Part shown: positions 17,409 to 26,726 of the stretch, one piece after another
Numbering within the stretch: position 1 is the first letter of the stretch
Layout of the letters: every line of letters begins with the position of its first letter
Assembly: GCF_019430905.1 (NCBI RefSeq)
Contig: NZ_JAHYCA010000009.1
Span: 47,462 to 111,461 of the forward strand
Origin: Billgrantia antri
GTDB taxonomy: Bacteria; Pseudomonadota; Gammaproteobacteria; Pseudomonadales; Halomonadaceae
Reading direction: 5' to 3'
DNA length: 64,000 nucleotides
The notes under the pieces: model-generated
Told to the model about the DNA's origin: nothing
Database searches by the model: none
The model's input: the letters and a program-made list of their open reading frames with translations, nothing else
Made by a program: the position numbers and the translations under genes

Positions 17409-18791
17409 ATGTCTTCCACTGACACCACCCACCGTGACGTTGCCGCCCAGGCGCCTTTCGAACGCGGCAGCCTGCTGAAATTCCTGCTTCCCTCCGCGCT
17501 CGGTGTCGGCCTGTTCCTGATCCCGTTCCAGGTCGGCGACACCATCAACATCGGCATGGGCGTGATGGCTGACGGGCTCAAGGCGCTGCTCGACGGCGCC
17601 CTGCCGGCTATCGCCGTGGTCGTGCTGGTGCTCTCGGTCCTGGCCACCAGTTGGGTCAAGCTGGCCCGCCCGGGCTGGGCCGAGAGGGGCGTGCTGCACG
17701 ACATGTTCCACGTCGGCCCGATGTGGTTCGGCATGCGCATTCTGGGCGCCGCCTTTGCCCTGATGACCTTCTTCCAGTTCGGCCCCGAGTTCGTCACCGC
17801 CTCGTTCACCGGCGGCGTGATGCTCAACGACCTGGCCCCGGTACTGTTGACCTTTTTCTTCTTCGCCGCCCTGCTGCTGCCGTTCCTGATCGAATTCGGC
17901 TTCATGGAGTTCATCGGCAGCCTGGTGCGAAAGCCCTTCCGAGCCATCTTCAACCTGCCCGGGCGCAGCGCCATCGACGCCACCGCTTCCTGGATGGGCT
18001 CCGGTACCGTCGGTGTGCTGATCACCACCCAGCAGTACGAGAAGGGCTATTACAACCGTCGCGAGGCGGCGGTGATCGCTACCAACTTCTCCATCGTCTC
18101 GATCGCCTTCAGCCTGCTGATCACCAGCTTCGTCGACCTCAATCACATGTTCGTGCCGTTCTACTTCACCGTGGTGGTAGCCGGACTGATCGCCGCGGTG
18201 ATCGTGCCGCGCCTGCCGCCTCTGTCGCGCAAGCCGAATACCTACTATGAGCCGGTGGGCTGCCAGCTGGCCGAGAAGCGCACCGAGGAGATTGGCCTGC
18301 TGCGCTACAGCCTGACCCAGGCCGTACGCCGCGCCGAGCACGCACCCGGCCCCAGGGAGCTGGCGCGCAACGCGCTGTTCAACGTCGCCGACATTTTCCT
18401 GGCTCTGCTGCCGCTGGTGTTCGCCATCGGCACCGTGGCGCTGATCCTGGCCGAATTCACGCCGCTGTTCACCTGGCTCTCCTACCCCATGGTGCCGGTG
18501 CTCGAGCTGCTGCGCATTCCCGAGGCAGAAGCCGCCGCTCCGGCCACCCTGGTCGGCTTCGCCGACATGTTCCTGCCGGCGGTACTGGCGACCAACATCG
18601 AGAGCGAGCTGACCCGTTTCGTCATCGCCTGCCTGTCGCTGACCCAGTTGATCTACATGTCGGAGATCGGCGCGCTGCTGCTCAAGTCGAAGATCCCGCT
18701 CAAGCTGTGGGAGCTGGTGGCGATCTTCCTGCTGCGCACCGCCATCACGCTGCCGATCATCGCCTTCTTGGCCCACACACTCTTCTTCTAA
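17409..18791 (+). CDS. YjiH-family (nucleoside-recognition/Gate domain) membrane protein
   Basis: A 460-residue protein with about ten hydrophobic spans. The Gate-like signature is FNLPGRSAIDATASWMGSGTVG then LITTQQYEKGYYNRREAAVIATNFS, shared with a second member at 33960-35291. Members of this family are poorly characterised and are presumed transporters. It follows the ureohydrolase by 82 bases and precedes an NCS1 permease, so it probably takes part in uptake of the guanidino compound or of the product. Function is inferred only from position. Confidence 0.8.
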   Translation: MSSTDTTHRDVAAQAPFERGSLLKFLLPSALGVGLFLIPFQVGDTINIGMGVMADGLKALLDGALPAIAVVVLVLSVLATSWVKLARPGWAERGVLHDMFHVGPMWFGMRILGAAFALMTFFQFGPEFVTASFTGGVMLNDLAPVLLTFFFFAALLLPFLIEFGFMEFIGSLVRKPFRAIFNLPGRSAIDATASWMGSGTVGVLITTQQYEKGYYNRREAAVIATNFSIVSIAFSLLITSFVDLNHMFVPFYFTVVVAGLIAAVIVPRLPPLSRKPNTYYEPVGCQLAEKRTEEIGLLRYSLTQAVRRAEHAPGPRELARNALFNVADIFLALLPLVFAIGTVALILAEFTPLFTWLSYPMVPVLELLRIPEAEAAAPATLVGFADMFLPAVLATNIESELTRFVIACLSLTQLIYMSEIGALLLKSKIPLKLWELVAIFLLRTAITLPIIAFLAHTLFF

Positions 18792-18847
18792 GGTTCGCGA
18801 ACACGCTGCTCATACCCAAGACAAAAGCAATAAACGAGGATCAAGCC

Positions 18848-20158
18848 ATGAGCCAACAACCAGCCCTTTTCGGCCACGACACCCTATCCGCCTCGCAAGT
18901 TGAACGCAGCCTGGGCTTGCCCGGCACCTTCGCACTGTGGCTGGGTGCAAACGTGGTAGTCACCACCATCCTTACCGGCATGTTGCTGGTACCGGATCTG
19001 AGCTTCATGCACGCCATGTGGCTGGTGCTGCTGGGCTCAGCCATCGGCATCGTCCCGCTGGTACTGATCGGTGCGATGGGGCAGCGCACCGGCATGACGA
19101 CCATGGTGCTGGCACGCGGCACCTTCGGGCGAGTCGGGGCAGGGTTTCCCGCCTGGGTCAACTTGCTGGCGCTGATCGCATGGAGCTGGATCCAAGCGCT
19201 GCTGGCCGGCATGAGCCTCGACTATGCCGTCTCGACGCTTACGGGCTACTCCAACGTGGCGCTGTTCACCGTACTATGCGAGCTTCTCGTCGTCGCCATC
19301 GCCCTGCGAGGCCACTTGGGTATCGAAAAGGCGGAAAAGGCAGCGGCGGTCCTGATGCTGGCGTTATCTGGCGTCGTACTCTTCGCCCTCAACCGGCATT
19401 ATGACCTTCCCAGCATCACCGAGCTCGAGGCCACTGGCCTCATGGGAGCAGGGGTCGCCTTCGACATCGTAGTCGCCACCGCTTTCTCCTGGATACCTCT
19501 AGCCGCTGACTACAACCGCCATTGCCGTACGTTGAAAGCCGCCGTGATCGGCACCTGGGGTGGCTATGTGACCGCAACCCTGGTGGCCATGGGCCTGGGC
19601 GCCACCGTGTCTGCCTTGTCCGTCTCCATCGGTTTCCCGCAGACCTACGATCCCACCGCCCTACTAAGTGGCTTTGGCTTCGGCCTGCCGGCGGCCCTGG
19701 TGATCTTCTTCTCGGTCCTGACGACCAACGTCATGTGTGTCTACAGTGCCACGCTCTCTTTCATGAGCGTTCGGCCAGCCACGCCCTTCTGGAAGCCAGC
19801 CGCCATTATCGGCGCGGTTTCCGTCGTAGGGTCGCTTATTCCTGGCATACTCGACCAGTTCCAGACGTTTCTCCTGGTCATCGGCAGTGTATTCATCCCG
19901 GCTTTCTCACTGGTGATCGTCGACTACTATCTCATCGACCGTAGCCGCTACACGCCGGAATTGCTCATCGACTCCTGCCGTACCCTGCCGGCAGTGAACG
20001 TTATCGCCTTGTGCAGCTACGCTGCTGGGGCACTGCTGGCCTACTACTGGAACTGGGTAGAACCGCTGGAATATGGCGCGTCCCTACCCGTCTTCGCAAT
20101 TACCGGTTCTCTTTATTACACCGCCAGCAAGGCGCTACCCCATCCCGCTGCGGCCTGA
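18848..20158 (+). CDS. NCS1-family permease (CodB/purine-cytosine type)
   Basis: A 436-residue permease starting at ATG 18848; the open frame upstream overlaps the previous gene and is not used. It has about twelve spans and NCS1 features: LPGTFALWLGANVVVTTILTG at the start, WSWIQALLAGMSLDYAV, and FSWIPLAADYNRHCR in the middle. NCS1 carriers import nucleobases, hydantoins, thiamine-like compounds and related nitrogen sources with Na+ or H+. Its place between the YjiH protein and the aldehyde dehydrogenase suggests it imports the substrate of this pathway. Confidence 0.85.
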   Translation: MSQQPALFGHDTLSASQVERSLGLPGTFALWLGANVVVTTILTGMLLVPDLSFMHAMWLVLLGSAIGIVPLVLIGAMGQRTGMTTMVLARGTFGRVGAGFPAWVNLLALIAWSWIQALLAGMSLDYAVSTLTGYSNVALFTVLCELLVVAIALRGHLGIEKAEKAAAVLMLALSGVVLFALNRHYDLPSITELEATGLMGAGVAFDIVVATAFSWIPLAADYNRHCRTLKAAVIGTWGGYVTATLVAMGLGATVSALSVSIGFPQTYDPTALLSGFGFGLPAALVIFFSVLTTNVMCVYSATLSFMSVRPATPFWKPAAIIGAVSVVGSLIPGILDQFQTFLLVIGSVFIPAFSLVIVDYYLIDRSRYTPELLIDSCRTLPAVNVIALCSYAAGALLAYYWNWVEPLEYGASLPVFAITGSLYYTASKALPHPAAA

Positions 20159-20179
20159 CTTGATACCAAGGAGCACGCA

Positions 20180-21625
20180 ATGCAATGTCTCGATTCCCAA
20201 TTCATCGACAACCGCTGGGTATCATCGCGCGGTGAGCGCTACCTGTCGGTGATGAATCCTTACCGGGAGGAGACGATCGCCGAGGTCACCGCCGGCCATC
20301 CGGACGATGTCGACGATGCCGTAGCCGCGGCACGCCGTGCCCTGCCGGCCTGGCGGGCGCTATCCGGTGCCCATCGCGCCGTCTACCTGGAGGGTTTAGC
20401 CGAGGGCCTGAGCCGGCGCCGGGAGGAGCTGGCCAGGCTCTCCTCGACCAACAACGGCAAGGTGCTGGCCGAGGCCGGCATCGATCTCGATGATGCCATC
20501 GCCTGCTACCGCTACTACGCCGGCCAGGCCCAGGCCCTGGATGAACGCCAGGGCCGGCTCGTCGAGCTGGAGATGGATGGCGTCGAGGCGCGCTGCTATC
20601 ACGATCCGGTGGGCGTGGTCGGGCTGATCACGCCGTGGAACTTCCCGCTGGTGACCAGCGCCTGGAAGCTTGCCCCGGCGTTGGCCGCGGGCTGCACGGT
20701 GGTGCTCAAGCCTTCCGAGGTGACCCCGCTGCCCGAGCGGGTCCTGGCCGAGATCGCTCAGGAGATAGATCTGCCCGCCGGCGTTTTCAACCTGCTGCTC
20801 GGTGACGGCGAGGGCATCGGCGCACCGCTGGCCGCCCACCCCGGCATCGACAAGGTCTCGTTCACCGGCAGCAACCGGGTCGGAGAAGCGGTGATGCACG
20901 CCGCCGCCGAGCGCAGCGCCGATATCTCACTGGAACTCGGCGGCAAGTCGCCGATCCTGGTGATGGAGGATGCCGACCCCGAACAGGCAGCCGACTGGGT
21001 CATGGCGGGCATCTACTTCAATGCCGGCCAGATCTGCTCTGCCACCTCGCGGCTGCTCGTCCATCAAGCCGTTGCCGACAGGCTGTACGACGCACTGGCC
21101 GAGCGAATCGACACTCTGGTGCTGGGCGATCCCCTGAATGAAGGAACCGACATGGGACCGCTGACCAGCGCCCGCCAGCGCGAGAACGTCCAGGCCTATC
21201 TCGCCGTCGCCGAGCAGGAGGGGCTCCGGGCGGTGCGCGACGCCAGCCATCGCACCTTGCCGCCGCAGGGCTATTTCGTCGCCCCCATCCTTTACCGCGA
21301 CGTGCCGACTCAGAGTCGGCTATGGCGCGAGGAAATCTTCGGCCCGGTGCTCTGCGCACGTAGCATCGCCAACGAAGAGGAGGCGATCAAGCTGGCCAAC
21401 GACAGCGACTACGGCCTGGCCGCCACGGTGGTAAGCGCCGACCGGGAGCGGGCTGCACGCATCGGCCGCGCTCTGCAGGCCGGCAGCGTCTGGCTCAACG
21501 GCGAGCAGTTGGTGCTGCCCGAAACCGGTTGGGGCGGCTTCAAGCGCAGCGGCATTGGTCGTGAGCTTGGGCCCTGGGGACTTTCCGCCTACCTGGCGGT
21601 CAAGCATCTCGTTGGCCCGGCCTGA
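20180..21625 (+). CDS. aldehyde dehydrogenase, betaine-/amino-aldehyde type
   Basis: A 481-residue NAD(P)-dependent aldehyde dehydrogenase. The substrate and cofactor core shows GLITPWNFPLV, KPSEVTPLPE, FTGSNRVGEAV, the glutamate block LELGGKSP and the catalytic cysteine in NAGQICSATSRLLVH. The C-SATSR context is typical of betaine aldehyde and 4-aminobutyraldehyde/guanidinobutyraldehyde dehydrogenases. EIFGPVL is also present. It is last in the sigma-54 cluster, 21 bases after the permease. With a guanidinobutyrase three genes upstream, a 4-guanidinobutyraldehyde dehydrogenase role (as KauB) is attractive but unproven. Confidence 0.88.
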   Translation: MQCLDSQFIDNRWVSSRGERYLSVMNPYREETIAEVTAGHPDDVDDAVAAARRALPAWRALSGAHRAVYLEGLAEGLSRRREELARLSSTNNGKVLAEAGIDLDDAIACYRYYAGQAQALDERQGRLVELEMDGVEARCYHDPVGVVGLITPWNFPLVTSAWKLAPALAAGCTVVLKPSEVTPLPERVLAEIAQEIDLPAGVFNLLLGDGEGIGAPLAAHPGIDKVSFTGSNRVGEAVMHAAAERSADISLELGGKSPILVMEDADPEQAADWVMAGIYFNAGQICSATSRLLVHQAVADRLYDALAERIDTLVLGDPLNEGTDMGPLTSARQRENVQAYLAVAEQEGLRAVRDASHRTLPPQGYFVAPILYRDVPTQSRLWREEIFGPVLCARSIANEEEAIKLANDSDYGLAATVVSADRERAARIGRALQAGSVWLNGEQLVLPETGWGGFKRSGIGRELGPWGLSAYLAVKHLVGPA

Positions 21626-21697
21626 CATGGGAGAGTGCCCTTTCCACGCTGACATGCCGTAGAATCGGGCCGATGCCAGGTATCAAGGAGGACACCG

Positions 21698-22186
21698 ATG
21701 ATCCGCATCCGCCCCTACCAGTCGGGTGACTGGCCCGCCATGTGGGATTTCATTGCCCCGGTGCTGCACGCCGGTGACAGCTATGCCGTGCCGCGCGACA
21801 TCGGTGAATCCGACGCCTACCGCATGTGGGTCGAGCTGCCGCGTGCCGTACGCGTGGCCGAAGACGCCCGCGGGCGCGTTCTCGGCACTTATTTCCTCAA
21901 GCCCAACCAGCCGGGCCCTGGCGACCACGTTTGCAACTGTGGCTATCTGGTGGCCGAGCAGGCCCGTGGCCAAGGCATCGCCAACAAGCTATGCGAGGAC
22001 TCGCTGCGTGTGGCGCGTGAATTGGGTTTCACCGCCATGCAGTTCAACATGGTGGTCTCGACCAATGAAGTGGCGATCCGCCAGTGGCAGAAGCATGGCT
22101 TCGAGATCGTCGGTACCCTGCCCTGCGCTTTTCGCCATCCGCAGTGGGGATTGGTAGACGCCCACGTGATGTACCGCCTGCTGTGA
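21698..22186 (+). CDS. GNAT-family N-acetyltransferase
   Basis: A 162-residue GNAT protein starting at ATG 21698 after an AAGGAGG-like site. The acetyl-CoA pyrophosphate loop is CNCGYLVAEQARGQGIANKLCEDSLRVARELG, with the Q/R-x-x-G-x-G/A pattern, followed by FNMVVSTNEVAIRQWQKHGFEIVGTLP. The acceptor is unknown. It stands alone between the aldehyde dehydrogenase operon and the TRAP operon. Confidence 0.88.
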   Translation: MIRIRPYQSGDWPAMWDFIAPVLHAGDSYAVPRDIGESDAYRMWVELPRAVRVAEDARGRVLGTYFLKPNQPGPGDHVCNCGYLVAEQARGQGIANKLCEDSLRVARELGFTAMQFNMVVSTNEVAIRQWQKHGFEIVGTLPCAFRHPQWGLVDAHVMYRLL

Positions 22187-22229
22187 CATTTTCGATTCTG
22201 GCGCATGGGACTGATGCCCGGCCGGCTAG

Positions 22230-22264
22230 ATCGTTAGTCTATTACTTGATAACGGTCTAACGAT
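22230..22264. promoter_or_regulatory. inverted repeat upstream of the TRAP operon
   Basis: ATCGTTAG (22230-22237) and CTAACGAT (22257-22264) are perfect 8-bp inverted arms about 65 bp before the dctP start, embedded in the only AT-richer patch of the spacer. The overlapping GGTC...GACC pair at 22254-22269 adds further symmetry. It may be an operator for a regulator encoded elsewhere, as no regulator gene is adjacent. Confidence 0.35.
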
Positions 22265-22327
22265 TGACCCTGTCGGGCTGCCTGGGGCATCCTCCCAACG
22301 GTTTGACCCGACAAAGGAAAATTAAAA

Positions 22328-23323
22328 ATGAAGATGTTCGCACGCAGCACGCTGGCACTCGGTATCTCTGTCGCCCTGGTTTCCGCTGCCCAGGCCTCCG
22401 ATTTCGAGGACATGGATCCCGTCACCCTGCGCCTGGCCCATGTGGTCAACGAGCAGGACGGTTTCCACATCGCCGCGGTCAAGTTCCAGGAACTGGTCGC
22501 CGAGCGCACCGACGGCGCCATTTCCATCGACATCTACCCCAATGCCTCGCTGGGCGATGAGCGCACCCTGCTCGAAGGCATGCAGATCGGTACCGTCGAC
22601 ATGGGCGTGATCACCAACGGCCCGGTGGCCAACTTCGTCGAGGAGATGGCGGTGTTCGAACTGCCGTTCCTGTTCCCCTCGCCGGAAGCCGCCTATGAAG
22701 TCCTCGACGGAGAGATCGGCCAGGAGCTGCTCGACAAGCTCTCCGACGTCAACCTCAAGGGCCTGGCCTACGCCGAGCGCGGTTTCCGCAACCTGACCAA
22801 CAGCGAACGGGCGGTGCACAACCCCGACGACCTCGACGGCCTGCGCATCCGCGTGATGGAAAACCCCGTCTACACCGACACCTTCCGCGAGCTCGGCGCC
22901 AATGCCATCCCCATGGCCTGGACCGAGGCCCTGACAGCCATGCAGCAGGGCACCATCGATGGTCAGGAAAACCCGGTCAACGTCATTCATTCGTTCAAGC
23001 TCTACGAAACCCAGGACCACATGACGCTGTCGCGCCACACTTATGCGCCGGCCATCTTCGTCATGGGTATGCCGGCCTGGAACCAGCTGCCTGAAGCCGC
23101 CCAGGACGTGCTGGTCGAAGCGGCACAAGAGGCCGCCGAGCACGAGCGCCGCATGAACGCCGAGATGGAGGCCGACCAGCTCGACGAACTGCGTGCCGCC
23201 GGCATGGAGATCGTCGAGGACCCTGACCTCGAAGCCTTCCAGACCGCCGTGGATCCGGTCTACGAGAAGTACGGCGAGCAGTTCGGCGATTACCTCACCC
23301 GCATTCGCGAGGCCCTGCAATAA
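22328..23323 (+). CDS. dctP: TRAP transporter substrate-binding protein (DctP family)
   Basis: A 331-residue periplasmic receptor with signal peptide MKMFARSTLALGISVALVSA and likely cleavage after AQA. DctP features are LRLAHVVNEQDGFHIAAVKF, IYPNASLGDERTLLEGMQIGTVDMG, the arginine-bearing LDGLRIRVMENPVY that binds the substrate carboxylate, and MAWTEALTAMQQGTIDGQENP. First of three genes forming a complete tripartite transporter. Ligand is probably a carboxylate; which one cannot be told. Confidence 0.93.
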   Translation: MKMFARSTLALGISVALVSAAQASDFEDMDPVTLRLAHVVNEQDGFHIAAVKFQELVAERTDGAISIDIYPNASLGDERTLLEGMQIGTVDMGVITNGPVANFVEEMAVFELPFLFPSPEAAYEVLDGEIGQELLDKLSDVNLKGLAYAERGFRNLTNSERAVHNPDDLDGLRIRVMENPVYTDTFRELGANAIPMAWTEALTAMQQGTIDGQENPVNVIHSFKLYETQDHMTLSRHTYAPAIFVMGMPAWNQLPEAAQDVLVEAAQEAAEHERRMNAEMEADQLDELRAAGMEIVEDPDLEAFQTAVDPVYEKYGEQFGDYLTRIREALQ

Positions 23324-23866
23324 GTGAACGCTCCGCTGCACGCTCTCACGAGCCTGCTGCAGCGTAGTGAACGCGCCCTCGACGCCGTCATCCAGCCCAT
23401 CGTATTCCTGGGCATGGCGGCGTTGATCGGCGTGATCACGCTGCAGATCGTCTCCCGCGTCTTCTTCACCGCGGTGGGCTGGACCGAGGAGGTGGCGCGC
23501 TTCCTGCTGATCTGGATCACCTTCCTCGGCGCCACTCTGGCATTCCAGCGCGGTCGCCACATTGCCGTGACCTTCGTCGTCGACGCCCTGCCCCCGCGCC
23601 TGGCCCAGTTGGCACGTATCGTCGCGGTACTGGTGGCACTGGGCTTCATGATCGCGCTGGTCGTGATCGGCTATCGCTACATGCAGGTGCAGAGCTTCCA
23701 GCGTTCAGCCTCGCTGCGGCTGTCGATGACCTACGTCTACGCCGTGATCCCCCTCGCCGCCGCCATCATGGCATGGTACGCCCTGGTCGACGTGATCGGG
23801 CTAATCGCCAAGGGCCCCTGGGCGGCCAGTACCGATAACGACGACACCGGGGACCCACCGCGATGA
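23324..23866 (+). CDS. dctQ: TRAP transporter small membrane subunit (DctQ family)
   Basis: A 180-residue protein with four membrane spans, starting at GTG 23324 directly after the dctP stop. The DctQ pattern is seen in VFLGMAALIGVITLQIVSRVFF, then WTEEVARFLLIWITFLGATLAFQRGRHI. It overlaps dctM by four bases. The subunit links the binding protein to the large transport subunit. Confidence 0.9.
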   Translation: MNAPLHALTSLLQRSERALDAVIQPIVFLGMAALIGVITLQIVSRVFFTAVGWTEEVARFLLIWITFLGATLAFQRGRHIAVTFVVDALPPRLAQLARIVAVLVALGFMIALVVIGYRYMQVQSFQRSASLRLSMTYVYAVIPLAAAIMAWYALVDVIGLIAKGPWAASTDNDDTGDPPR

Positions 23867-25122
23867 CGGGGCTACTATTCCTCCTGTTTTTTATCTTCAT
23901 GCTGGCAGGCGTGCCGATCGCGCTCGCCATCGGCGCCAGTACATTGCTAGCCCTAAACGCCCAGGGTGTGCCGCTGATGGTGGTGACCCAGCAGATGTTC
24001 CAGGGCATCAACTCCTTCGCCCTGGTGGCCGTACCGATGTTCATCCTGGCCGGCGACCTCATGGCCCAGGGTAAGGTGAGCGAGAAGCTGGTCGATTTCG
24101 CCGACTCGCTGTTCGGCTTTCTCAAGGGTGGCCTGTCCATCGTCTCGGTGGGTGCCGGCATGTTCTTTGCCGCCATTTCCGGCTCCGGTGCCGCCACTAC
24201 CGCCGCCGTTGGCTCCAGCCTGGTGCCGGAACTCAGGCGCAAGGGCTACGATCCGGCCTCGGCAGCGAGCCTGATCGCCGCCAGCGGTACCATCGGCGTG
24301 GTGATACCCCCTTCGGTACCGATGATCATCTACGCCGTCATCGCCCAGCAGTCGGTATCGACGTTGTTCCTCAACGGCATTGTGCCGGGGGTCCTGATGG
24401 GGGTCGGGCTTGCCGTCATCGCCATCGTCCAGGCCTATCGGCGCAACTACCCGCGTGGCACCGCGCTGTCACCGGCGACGATCTGGCGCACCTTCAAGGC
24501 GGCGAGCTGGGGGCTGATGACCCCGGTGATCATCCTCGGCGGCATCTTTTCCGGCATTTTCACGCCAAGCGAGGCAGCCGTGGTGGCCGTCAACTACGCG
24601 CTGCTCGTCTCGCTGTTCGTCTACCGCGATCTTTCCTTGGCCGATGTCTATCGCATCCTGATCCGCTCGGCGATCACTACCGCGGTGATCATGCTGGTCA
24701 TCGCCACTTCGGCGGTGCTGAGCTGGACGCTCTCCAGCTGGCAGGTCCCCGGCGCCATTGCCCAGGCGGTGCTGTCGCTATCGACCGATCCCTACGTGAT
24801 CATGCTGTTGGTGGTGGCGGTGATCCTGCTCACCGGCGTGTTCATCGAAACCGCCAGCGCCCTGATCATCCTCACGCCGGTGCTGCTGCCGCTGGTAGGC
24901 CAGCTCGGCATAGACCCGATCCACTTCGGCATCATCATCGTGATGGGGCTGGCGATCGGTATGATCACGCCGCCGGTGGCCATCAATCTCTACGTCGCCT
25001 CATCGGTAACCCAGCTACCGCTGGAGCGGATCACTCGCGCCATCCTGCCTTACCTGCTGGGCCTGATCGCCGTGCTGCTGCTGGTGGTCTACGTGCCGAT
25101 CCTGCTTGGCTGGTCGGGATGA
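23863..25122 (+). CDS. dctM: TRAP transporter large permease (DctM family)
   Basis: A 419-residue protein with about twelve spans and the DctM signatures FFAAISGSGAATTAAVGSSLVPE, ASGTIGVVIPPSVPMIIYAV and FIETASALIILTPVLLPLV. GMITPPVAINLYVASS near the C-terminus is also typical. It catalyses Na+-driven substrate entry with DctQ. Start ATG 23863 overlaps the dctQ stop. Confidence 0.93.
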   Translation: MTGLLFLLFFIFMLAGVPIALAIGASTLLALNAQGVPLMVVTQQMFQGINSFALVAVPMFILAGDLMAQGKVSEKLVDFADSLFGFLKGGLSIVSVGAGMFFAAISGSGAATTAAVGSSLVPELRRKGYDPASAASLIAASGTIGVVIPPSVPMIIYAVIAQQSVSTLFLNGIVPGVLMGVGLAVIAIVQAYRRNYPRGTALSPATIWRTFKAASWGLMTPVIILGGIFSGIFTPSEAAVVAVNYALLVSLFVYRDLSLADVYRILIRSAITTAVIMLVIATSAVLSWTLSSWQVPGAIAQAVLSLSTDPYVIMLLVVAVILLTGVFIETASALIILTPVLLPLVGQLGIDPIHFGIIIVMGLAIGMITPPVAINLYVASSVTQLPLERITRAILPYLLGLIAVLLLVVYVPILLGWSG

Positions 25123-25199
25123 TGCCACTGCAATCACTTGACGACCCTGCGGTATGGCCTCACGCTGGCCGCTGAACCACCCATACGAAGGGATTCCAC

Positions 25200-25424
25200 G
25201 TGACACTCATGCCGCGCCTCGCACCACCTCTTTGCCTAGCCCTTGGCCTCGCCGTGCTTGCTGGCTGCACCACCTACACCTATGAAGACGGCAACCGCGA
25301 GACCCTATGGGGCGTTCCCGCCGAGGAGGAAACCCGGCGCTACGAGGACGATCGCCAGGCCGAAGGCGTACGCTATCGCGTACCGGGCCAGGTCGACGAG
25401 ACCCGCAGCGAAGCGGAGCAGTGA
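25200..25424 (+). CDS. small outer-membrane-type lipoprotein
   Basis: A 74-residue lipoprotein. The N-terminus LCLALGLAVLAGC is a lipobox signal with the modified Cys at about residue 22, followed by a short acidic and charged tail. The start is GTG 25200 with AAGGG seven bases upstream; ATG 25209 is the alternative. The residue after Cys is Thr, so it should go to the outer membrane. No known family; it sits after the TRAP operon and converges on the methyltransferase. Confidence 0.7.
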   Translation: MTLMPRLAPPLCLALGLAVLAGCTTYTYEDGNRETLWGVPAEEETRRYEDDRQAEGVRYRVPGQVDETRSEAEQ

Positions 25425-25430
25425 CACCGC

Positions 25431-26030
25431 TCAGGCATGCAGGCGCAGCACCACGCTGAGGTTGTTGGCCGGCATTTCGATGGTCTGCTCGAGCATGAAG
25501 CCATGCGCCTGGGCCTCGGCCACGACGCTCTCCAGATCACGCACTCCCCAGCGCGGATCGCGCGACTTGAGGTCGGCATCGAAGGCGGCGTTGCTTGCTG
25601 CGGTATGGCGGCCGTCACGGCGGTACGGTCCGTATAGATAGAGCACCCCGCCCTCTCGCAGCCGCTGCGCCGAACGCGCCATCAGCGCTTCGGTCACTTC
25701 CCACGGCGAGATGTGCACGAGGTTGATGGCCACCACCGCGTCGAAGGGGCCGGCCGGCCAGATCCCGGCGACATCCAACGGCAAGGGCTCGAGCAGGTTG
25801 GCGAGGCCGGCATGTTCGCACCAGGCGGAAATCGAGTCGCGTGCCTCGGAATTCGGATCGCTGGGCTGCCACTCCCAGCCAGGCCTTGCCGCGGCAAAGT
25901 GCACCCCGTGTTCGCCGCTGCCGCTGGCCACTTCCAGAATCCGGGCCCGCTCGGGCAGGATCACGCTCAGGACATCGAGTATCGGCTGGCGATTGCGAGC
26001 CGCGGCTGGGCTCTTCATGCGGCGGCTCAT
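25431..26030 (-). CDS. DUF938 class I SAM-dependent methyltransferase
   Basis: A 199-residue protein from ATG 26030; upstream GTG at 26105 would run through a strong hairpin and is unlikely. The SAM-binding motif is ILEVASGSGEHGVHFA, followed by WQPSDPNSEARDSI and VVAINLVHISPWEVTEALM. YGPYRRDGRHTAASNAAFDADLK is characteristic of the DUF938 group. Substrate unknown. The start could also be ATG 26018. Confidence 0.82.
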   Translation of the reverse strand: MSRRMKSPAAARNRQPILDVLSVILPERARILEVASGSGEHGVHFAAARPGWEWQPSDPNSEARDSISAWCEHAGLANLLEPLPLDVAGIWPAGPFDAVVAINLVHISPWEVTEALMARSAQRLREGGVLYLYGPYRRDGRHTAASNAAFDADLKSRDPRWGVRDLESVVAEAQAHGFMLEQTIEMPANNLSVVLRLHA

Positions 26031-26078
26031 GATGTCGGTCGGCCTCGCTGTTAATGGTCGGTTAATGAATACTAAGAC

Positions 26079-26100
26079 GGCCCCGGTGGCGACCGGGGCC
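26079..26100. terminator. strong hairpin, likely terminator of the small minus-strand gene
   Basis: GGCCCCGGT and ACCGGGGCC form a perfect 9-bp stem with a 4-base loop. It sits 35 bases beyond the stop of the small gene at 26135-26287 and about 50 bases before the methyltransferase start. There is no clear T-run on either side, so it may act as a rho-assisted terminator. Confidence 0.5.
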
Positions 26101-26134
26101 GGCATTTCATGCGTGATGACTCACGGGCGGCGAG

Positions 26135-26287
26135 TCATGGCTGGCGGCGACGCTGATGCTCTGCCGTCGAGCGAGCCTGACGACCACGAAAGCCGTCAAT
26201 CATCTGCTTGCCCTTGCGCTTCAGCCTTGCGCGATTTTCCGGTTTGCGCAACCACCAAGCCGCTGCGGTACCGAGCAATTTTTTCAT
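26135..26287 (-). CDS. small basic hypothetical protein
   Basis: A 50-residue protein starting at ATG 26287, chosen because AGGAGGT lies five bases upstream; the longer frame to 26338 lacks a site. It begins MKKLLGTAAAWWLRKPENRARLKRKG and is rich in Arg and Lys with a short hydrophobic N-terminus, so it could be membrane-attached or bind nucleic acid. No family is recognised. The excellent ribosome-binding site is the main support. Confidence 0.6.
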   Translation of the reverse strand: MKKLLGTAAAWWLRKPENRARLKRKGKQMIDGFRGRQARSTAEHQRRRQP

Positions 26288-26453
26288 CCTGACCTCCTGT
26301 TGTCGGGCTGCTGACTCTCCCTGTATGGACCGCAGCACGGATCAGGTCAAGCGAAGCGGCACCCTGGCAGCCCGTTCAGGGGCCAGATCGTCATTCGCCA
26401 ACCCCAGTATCCTTTGCCATGGTTAAGGAGTCTAACCGACCAAGGAGGAAATC

Positions 26454-26705
26454 ATGACGCGAACGGCACGAGTCGAGCCGGTCAAGGAAGAGAATCGCGA
26501 AGCGTTTCTGGTAAGCGGTTGGCGAGTGCTCGACGTCACCGATCCCGACCTGCCACGCGAAGTCTCACGTCACGATAGCGAGCCGGAGGCCATCGAGGCC
26601 GCCCGGCAGTACGAGCACGAGACCTCGCTCGAGCCCGGGTCCCCGCCCGACGATACCCAGGACTACGATGCCGCAGATCCCCAAGGCGGCAAGGACCTTC
26701 CTTGA
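26454..26705 (+). CDS. small acidic hypothetical protein
   Basis: An 83-residue acidic protein with AAGGAGGAAATC before the ATG. The N-terminal half (EAFLVSGWRVLDVTDPDLPREVSRHDSEPEAIEAARQ) could be a small beta-alpha fold; the C-terminal half is low complexity and acidic (PPDDTQDYDAADPQGG). No family is recognised. It ends just before a bidirectional hairpin. Confidence 0.65.
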   Translation: MTRTARVEPVKEENREAFLVSGWRVLDVTDPDLPREVSRHDSEPEAIEAARQYEHETSLEPGSPPDDTQDYDAADPQGGKDLP

Positions 26706-26726
26706 AGCCTTACCCAGCCTGAGACA

